Positions 59,601 to 64,000 of a DNA stretch of 64,000 bases are shown in pieces; the first letter of the stretch is position 1; every line of letters begins with the position of its first letter. This stretch comes from Echinometra lucunter (Eukaryota; Echinodermata; Echinoidea; Camarodonta; Echinometridae), in the NCBI GenBank assembly GCA_029962745.1, contig CM057166.1:1005714-1069713 (forward strand), in the 5' to 3' direction. The notes under the pieces are model-generated. The model was not told where the DNA came from and ran no database searches. It saw only the letters and a list, made by a program, of their open reading frames with translations. The translations under genes and the position numbers were made by a program.

Positions 59601-62600
59601 ATGTGGTGACCTTCAGCAGCTGTCATTGAGTGCCATACAGAAGGAGTTTGGAAATAAGACGGGCCAGATGCTCTACGGATTCTGCAGAGGATTGGACGAT
59701 CGACCAATAAAACAGGAGCAGAAAAGGAAATCAGTATCAGCAGAAGTGAACTATGGTATCAGATTTAAACAGGTTGGTAGCATGGATGCTTGTAGTAGAC
59801 CTCGATTTTAGTTGTCTGATGGTATCCTTTTAACATAGAGAAGTCCCACTTTGTCTGCCATAATCCTTTCTCAAGGGATGGAGGTGTTTCATGATTAGCT
59901 TTTTTTTTCCTACTTTGTAAAGCTGCTTCCACGGAATTATGTAATTATTACTGACTTTGACAAGGATCTACAAATCAACGAATGGTTTATTGATACCATG
60001 ATAATTGGCTAATAATCTTCTGATTCAGGTTTGCTGGAAAAAATATGGATTGTCAAAGAGATGCAGAGTCTCAGTTGATCTCAGAGTATCAGAAGTATTA
60101 GAAGCCAACTAGTCAATGGCAGAGACTTTTTTTACTTGCACAATCAGCACCTGTACATATGAATTTGAAAAAGCACAAAGCACAAATTGCATCCACTGTT
60201 GGAAGTACCACACCACAAACCCTCATACAGTTGCTGAACAGGCTTTGATGAGAAGCAGCATAGAAGAAGTAGAAATCAGTTCATCTATCCTGAGAATATG
60301 CTCTATTGCCTGGATTTTTTTTTTTTTTATCTGATTGTGGATAAAGTACTACTCTATTCTCAATGTACATAACCAATGTATGAACTTCTTTAGTTCTTCT
60401 GACAGTCCTTTCTGTCTGATTTATATGTGTGGCCCCAATTCTTTTGCGTATTGTATGTAGCCATGAGCCTGAGTGTAGCCATGACTGTTATTTGTTTTTA
60501 AACCTTTTTCAAACATATGATTAGAATATCTGGTAATAAAAGTTTATTGTTTTGATTATCAATAGAGGATTCCCGAGTTGTACATTGACTTCGCATTTAC
60601 TTCTCTAGAGTATTGTTTTGCTTGTTTACGTTTGTATCATTTGATATGTTATCTGCCATGCATTGAGTAGTGTTGTTTTTTCATTAATTGTTAAAGTTTT
60701 ATGTTTATTTATATTGCTTATTATCTGTGTTATGTGATGTACAATTATGCGCACATGAAACAAGTGTCTGTCTCTGGACTGTTTGTTCTTGTTTTTAATA
60801 GTTTTTACCTCAGTAGATCCTTTACTGAGTGTTCATTGCTGTTCTTTGATACAGGAGAGTGACTCAGAGAAGTTTATCACTGAGTTGGCAGCGGAGGTTC
60901 ACAAGAGACTAACTGGTGTAAAGATGCTTGCAAGGACAATCACTATCAAACTAAAGGTATGCTATGGTATACCCCTTCTCTCTGTCTTGCTCCCTATTCT
61001 AACTCTCTTTTCCTTTCTTTTCTCTCTGTATCACTCTCCCTTACACTGTTTATATATCTCTCCCTGTCTCCCGGTGAAGGGGGGGGGGCATTGACCTTCT
61101 ATACATATCTGAATATTTTGACAGGGGTGGTTTAAACCCTCTCATGGGTTTTTTAAGTGTACGTATGCACAGAATCCAGTCCAATTATCTGTTTTCTTTA
61201 AGTGCGTGCATGGACAATATGCGCCTATTTACACTTATTTCAGTATGCTTTACAGAGGTTTAAACCTTATCCATAGTTTGAATTCGGGCCTATGTCTCTC
61301 TCACCCTCGTATCAATGTCCATAGGGATCTGACATCTCGTCTCTGTACCTTGTAGGTTCGTCACCCTGATGCACCCAAGGAAACATCAAAGTTCATGGGT
61401 CATGGGATATGTGAGGACAAGGCAAGGTCACTTACCCTAGGTCAAGCAACTGATGATATCCAGGTCATACAGAAAGAGAGCAAGAAACTCCTGAAGGAAA
61501 TGCAGGTCCCAGCTGTAGATATGAGAGGGGTAAGTTGCAGACCAAAGTGATGCCTTTAGCTCCTTAGGTATTTAATGTAGGAAGTTAAGTTGTCTTGATG
61601 AAAGACATAGTAAGGTCATGTACTGTAGATCATAACACGGATAATGTCTAGGACATTCAAAGAAGAGCAATTAACATCAGGAACTGCAAGTCCTAGCTAT
61701 AGAGGGGTAATTCAAAGGTCATGGGATATTTTAGGGCTGTTCATGGTCTGTACTTCTACTACTGATAATGATAAATATTCTGCATTTATATAGTGCCTCA
61801 TACATCTCCCTGAGATGTGTCTAAGCGCTTTACAGAAATATTACCTCGGTCATCAGATTCAGGCTTTCCCACACACAATGTATGCACTTTCTCCACTCCT
61901 GAGAGGGAGCATTCCAGCCAGGCACCATTTGGCAGGCGCTCACGATGCTAAACAAATCACAATGACTTTCGCACCCTACTGGGTACCCACTTAACACCTG
62001 GGTGGAGAGTAGCAAATGTAGATTCATATCTTGGCAAAGGACATAAGTGCCGCAGCAGGGATTCGAACCCTGTACCTTGTGGTTCAAAGTCGGAGACTTA
62101 TCCTCTGAACCATAGCACATCAGTGATGTATAGATCATGCAGAGAGAAAGCAAAGAAGTATGGGCTCAAACAGTAAGACATCAGAGAGCCAGGTGGTGGA
62201 ACATGAGAGCATTATGATGCTCTTTAGTTCAGTTCCAGTAGGAGATGAATATTGATATGTAAGGGGAAAAATGTTGTAAATGTAGCAATGTTTATTTTTT
62301 TCATCTATGTTTTGAACAGGTTGGTATTCAGCTGAGCAAGCTTTACTCATCAACTCAAGCAGGTACCCTTCCCAGCAAATCCATCACATCTTTCATGACA
62401 AAACCCAAGCCTTCTGATGACACATCTGACCTTGGAGACACCAATCTTAGATCTACAGATCAACCTGCTACCTCCTCATCATTACTGGCAGCTCTGTCAG
62501 GATCTAAATCCAAAGCAAAGACAATGCTGAATTTTGTTTCCAAGCGTCCAGCAGAAGGTGAAGTGCCCTCAGCAGGTGATGGTAAGGACTCTAGCTCAAA

Positions 62601-63970
62601 GACACCAAGGAAGAAGAGAAATAGTGTCCTGCCACCGCTACCCTTCATGCCCGGTGAAAAGGGCCCTTCACAGTCAAGCAACCTTGCACTTCCTTCCCCC
62701 TCCCAGGTATTGTCAATGATCTGTCTTATCATTGCTTCCACCAACTTTTCTGTATAATGCTAATATTCTAGAGCTTGGTGTTCTCAATCTAGTTATTGAG
62801 AGTGATATTTTGTGGCTTTCCACTAATCTTTTTTTGTGAGTTGAGGTTTGTATTGAAATTTGAAGGTCTGTGGGCATGAGGCCTATGCTTAGATTCCATC
62901 ATTGTTGGAGTCTGGGAACAAAATTAAGGGGCTCATGTTTACCAAGGACCTGTCAGTGTACTCTTAAAATTAACTTCAAGGTATGAATGGCTTTGGACTG
63001 TTAAAGAGAGATGAATTGATGTAATTTTACTTATTTTTATGTTGAAGATTGTAAGATGTTCATCCATGTGACGAGCAAGCCATTGTTACTGCTTTAGTTC
63101 CATAATTCTTGTTGGAATTTATTGGCCAAATCAAGATGTGATTTTACATTCCTGTTTGTAATCCTGCCACCTCGAATAGAATCATTTTCATGTTTTCATC
63201 CCTTTTTAGATTGATATGTCAGTCCTACAAGAACTTCCTAGGGACTTGCGGGAACAGATACTGGAAAGTTACAAGGTACAAAAACCAATTCATTCAACAG
63301 GGTGAGTTATAATCTTGATTTTTTTTTCAAACACCTTGTGCATCCATATAATTAAATAAATTGAACGATTGTAATATTTAGCATTCACGTCCACCATTGT
63401 ACCAGTGAAACTAAAAAATAGCTAGTGTACTTGTGAATAATTACCAGTATCAAAACAGTGCTAAGGGAAATAGAATTTTAAAAGAATATTAGAACAATTG
63501 TCATTATTTTCTCTTCAAAATTAATTGAGCATACAAAGAGTCTACTTGTGTGGAGAAGGTATAGATAGGTATAAACAGATTATGAAATCATTCCTCATTT
63601 TATCAAAAGATTTTTTGCAGAAGATATATTTGTTCAAGTAATAACACATTCAAGTTGGGTAAAATCTTGCGTATGCACCTTTTTGTTAATATTATTTTGT
63701 TAAAACAACATGGTTTTACCTGCCTCCAATCAATGAAGGATTAACATAACCACTCTAAATGTTTTTACTTGGCTTTTGTCTCATTGTTCATGTAGTGGAA
63801 ATACTTCTGAACCAAGCACATCATCAGGCATCACAGATTCAAGTAGGTGGGACCAGGGTATAGTGGGGTCTGTGCCACCTCACATCTTGGAGGAACTGAT
63901 CCAAGATCATCATAGTGAGGAGACGTCATCATCGTTGGGTGTGGTGGAAGCTCTCCCATCCTTCTCTCAG
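51974..63970 (+). CDS. REV1: DNA repair polymerase REV1 (5' eleven coding exons, truncated by window edge)
   Basis: Exons are 51974-52202, 55903-56071, 56913-57980, 58454-58608, 58996-59115, 59552-59772, 60855-60956, 61356-61529, 62320-62706, 63210-63301 and 63796-63970. They total 2892 nt (964 codons) with consistent phases. REV1 is a Y-family dCMP transferase and a scaffold for translesion polymerases in the nucleus. Order: BRCT (residues about 65-150, with THIIATNLPYAKL and KPEWI), N-digit SRLHHIATW near 247 (its Arg pairs with incoming dCTP in known structures), palm DMDCFFVSVG near 342 and SCDE near 500 (the three metal-binding acids), finger/thumb and little-finger blocks (GLDDRPIKQEQKRKSVSAE, HGICEDKARSLTL). 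The first ubiquitin-binding motif (IDMSVLQELPRDLREQILES) is near 876. The second one and the C-terminal polymerase-binding domain lie beyond the edge. An inner ATG at 52013 would give an N-terminus more like human REV1. Confidence 0.96.
52435..53127. mobile_element. GC-tipped MITE with GCGGCCG repeats
   Basis: The two ends carry inverted doublets of CCTGTG-N-GCGGCCG (left 52435-52470, right 53088-53127). Further inverted copies lie inside (about 52816-52870) and outside (about 53288). The interior is AT-rich and non-coding. In REV1 intron 1. Superfamily unknown. Confidence 0.6.
53520..53900. repeat. Direct repeat of about 370 bp, left copy
   Basis: Shares ATTGGTATG..GTGCAAATTTA, TGCTGCCCTCTATAG and AGAGAACACTACTTTCCTAT with 54594-54960. 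The copies are moderately diverged. The pair flanks the palindromic element 53907-54593. Confidence 0.85.
53907..54593. mobile_element. Inverted-repeat element with TGTTGGTG subrepeats
   Basis: The ends TGGGTGATTTCAAGTTCGG and CCAAACTTGAAATCACCCA are inverted. There are multiple GTGTTGGTG / CACCAACAC stretches, plus an 80-bp internal palindrome at about 54511-54590 that repeats the left end. 687 bp, non-coding, in REV1 intron 1. Confidence 0.82.
54594..54960. repeat. Direct repeat of about 370 bp, right copy
   Basis: See 53520-53900. This copy starts exactly at the right end of the palindromic element. Confidence 0.85.
54971..55461. mobile_element. MITE with 8-bp target duplication, carrying a tRNA-like sequence
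   Basis: The inverted termini are GGAAAGAGTTCC.CTTG and complement, with GACAGCCACCCAA continuing inside. An exact 8-bp duplication CAGATTAC lies at 54963-54970 and 55462-55469. A tRNA-like block sits inside on the minus strand. 491 bp, in REV1 intron 1. Confidence 0.88.
55085..55175 (-). mobile_element. tRNA-like sequence (tRNA-derived SINE piece)
   Basis: The minus strand has a box-A-like TAGCGCAGTCGGTAAGGC, an ATCAG/CTGAT stem and box B GGTTCGAGTCTC. The loop between the stem halves is about 18 nt instead of 7, so it is not a functional tRNA. Confidence 0.7.
55903..56071 (+). CDS. REV1: REV1 exon 2 (BRCT core)
   Basis: The acceptor is GTCCTGTAG and the donor is GACAG|GTATTT. It encodes DELKRLMTIHGGMYKHYYS, VTHIIATNLPYAKL and KIVKPEWITD. 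Confidence 0.95.
56503..56622. repeat. (AAT)n-(AAG)n microsatellite
   Basis: AAT/GAT units are followed by about 15 AAG units. Confidence 0.97.
56690..56822 (+). mobile_element. Probable LINE/SINE 3' tail with (TTCAA)n end
   Basis: The stretch TTTTATTGTAAACTACACAC, then GATCACAATAAACCATTTTC, ends in ATTCAATTCAATTCAA, a short tandem tail of the kind left by CR1/L2-type retroposition. The family assignment is tentative. Confidence 0.55.
56913..57980 (+). CDS. REV1: REV1 exon 3 (BRCT end, linker, N-digit, palm start)
   Basis: The acceptor is TTTCTGCAG and the donor is GCAAG|GTGAGG. 1068 nt. It starts SIKAGHLLPSLPYEIYT, then a disordered Ser/Asp-rich linker, FYSNSRLHHIATW and IMHIDMDCFFVSVG, and ends at the SCNYEARKAGVKNGM and KSLCPELQTIPYDF blocks. 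Confidence 0.96.
57981..58453 (+). other. REV1 intron 3
   Basis: Nothing recognised. Confidence 0.6.
58454..58608 (+). CDS. REV1: REV1 exon 4 (second catalytic motif)
   Basis: The acceptor is TCAATGCAG and the donor is ATTG|GTAGGT. It encodes YTHDIEAVSCDEMFVDISG, with the catalytic Asp-Glu pair. Confidence 0.95.
58996..59115 (+). CDS. REV1: REV1 exon 5
   Basis: The acceptor is TTTTTCTAG and the donor is CCAG|GTATAG. It encodes SNILLARMATRVAKPNGQF and VDDFIRTQPVKDLPG, the thumb-side helix-hairpin region. Confidence 0.95.
59552..59772 (+). CDS. REV1: REV1 exon 6
   Basis: The acceptor is CCTAAAAG and the donor is ACAG|GTTGGT. It encodes TCGDLQQLSLSAIQKEFG, GQMLYGFCRGLDDRPI and KSVSAEVNYGIRFKQ. 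Confidence 0.95.
59773..60854 (+). other. REV1 intron 6
   Basis: Nothing recognised apart from T-rich stretches. A 72-codon frame at 60116-60334 has no resemblance I can name. Confidence 0.5.
60855..60956 (+). CDS. REV1: REV1 exon 7
   Basis: The acceptor is TGATACAG and the donor is AAAG|GTATGC. 34 codons, phase 0-0. It encodes EKFITELAAEVHKRL and TITIKLK, the little-finger domain start. Confidence 0.94.
61356..61529 (+). CDS. REV1: REV1 exon 8
   Basis: The acceptor is ACCTTGTAG and the donor is AGGG|GTAAGT (phase 0-0). It encodes VRHPDAPKETSKFMGHGICE and RSLTLGQATDD, ending VDMRG. Confidence 0.95.
61780..62130 (-). mobile_element. tRNA-derived SINE (full-looking copy)
   Basis: On the minus strand, box A TGGTTCAGAGG (about 62115) and box B GGTTCGAATCC (about 62065) lie at tRNA spacing. 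A body follows with TGCAAAGTGCATACATTGTG-like sequence, ending in a TATAAATGCAGAATATT-like 3' end. Related fragments occur at 658-845, 1228-1308 and 2755-3060. It is inserted in REV1 intron 8, antisense. Confidence 0.85.
62320..62706 (+). CDS. REV1: REV1 exon 9
   Basis: The acceptor is TTGAACAG and the donor is CCCAG|GTATTG. 129 codons, phase 0-0. It encodes VGIQLSKLYSS, then a Ser/Pro/Lys-rich linker with PRKKRNSVLPPLPFMP, ending LPSPSQ. Confidence 0.92.
62707..63209 (+). other. REV1 intron 9
   Basis: Nothing recognised. Confidence 0.55.
63210..63301 (+). CDS. REV1: REV1 exon 10 (ubiquitin-binding motif 1)
   Basis: The acceptor is TTTTTAG and the donor is ACAGG|GTGAGT. It encodes IDMSVLQELPRDLREQILES. 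The Leu-Pro and flanking hydrophobics match the UBM consensus. Confidence 0.94.
63302..63795 (+). other. REV1 intron 10
   Basis: Nothing recognised. Confidence 0.55.
63796..63970 (+). CDS. REV1: REV1 exon 11
   Basis: The acceptor is CATGTAG and the donor is TCTCAG|GTGAGC. It encodes a Ser-rich linker ending ALPSFSQ, the sequence that precedes the second UBM in other REV1 proteins. The following exon is outside the window. Confidence 0.9.
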
Positions 63971-64000
63971 GTGAGCCATAGTGAGATACATAAGAAGATA

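Overview
This is a eukaryotic, AT-rich, intron-rich window crowded with repeats. The gene architecture, the tRNA-derived SINEs and the abundance of small inverted-repeat transposons suggest a marine deuterostome, most likely a sea urchin or other echinoderm. That placement is inferred from style and protein resemblance, not from a search. I see no bacterial-type operons, rRNA genes or CRISPR arrays.

Three protein-coding genes can be reconstructed by hand from splice sites and reading phase. (1) The 3' end of a MARCH-type membrane E3 ubiquitin ligase lies on the + strand at 7314-8479: one exon with the second half of a RING-CH finger, and a terminal exon with two transmembrane helices. (2) A complete MORN1 orthologue lies on the - strand. 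It has 15 coding exons from 37881 down to 14862, whose lengths sum to 2013 nt (670 codons plus stop) with every intron phase compatible. It carries about nine N-terminal MORN repeats and a conserved C-terminal region. (3) The 5' two thirds of REV1, the Y-family translesion DNA polymerase, lies on the + strand: 11 coding exons from 51974 to 63970, covering BRCT, N-digit, polymerase core and first ubiquitin-binding motif. It runs off the right edge.

Region by region: 1-4050 is a large inverted repeat (arms of about 840 bp, loop of about 2 kb) followed by a degenerate short tandem repeat. 4.6-6.2 kb holds a decayed LINE and a MITE nested inside another MITE. 6.8-11.9 kb holds the MARCH gene, microsatellites and further MITEs. 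12-14.3 kb is repeats. 14.5-37.9 kb is MORN1, with many intronic MITEs, SINEs and a LINE fragment. 38-51 kb is gene-free and holds layered hAT-like elements, an 18-bp minisatellite, tandem arrays of about 190 bp and 250-300 bp, and a recurring GCGAGCGAAGCGAGCGAG-type motif. 52-64 kb is REV1, whose first intron is itself mostly mobile DNA.

The most unusual observation is that three different coding exons of MORN1 (third, eleventh and last) each sit next to a tandem array of partial copies of themselves, at three stages of decay. The arrays are about 23, 9 and 0.4 kb from the gene's 5' end order-wise and are unrelated to each other in sequence and period. The other standouts are the exactly delimited nested transposons with intact target-site duplications. 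The three genes are functionally unrelated (ubiquitination, a MORN protein, DNA damage tolerance), so no joint pathway is implied.
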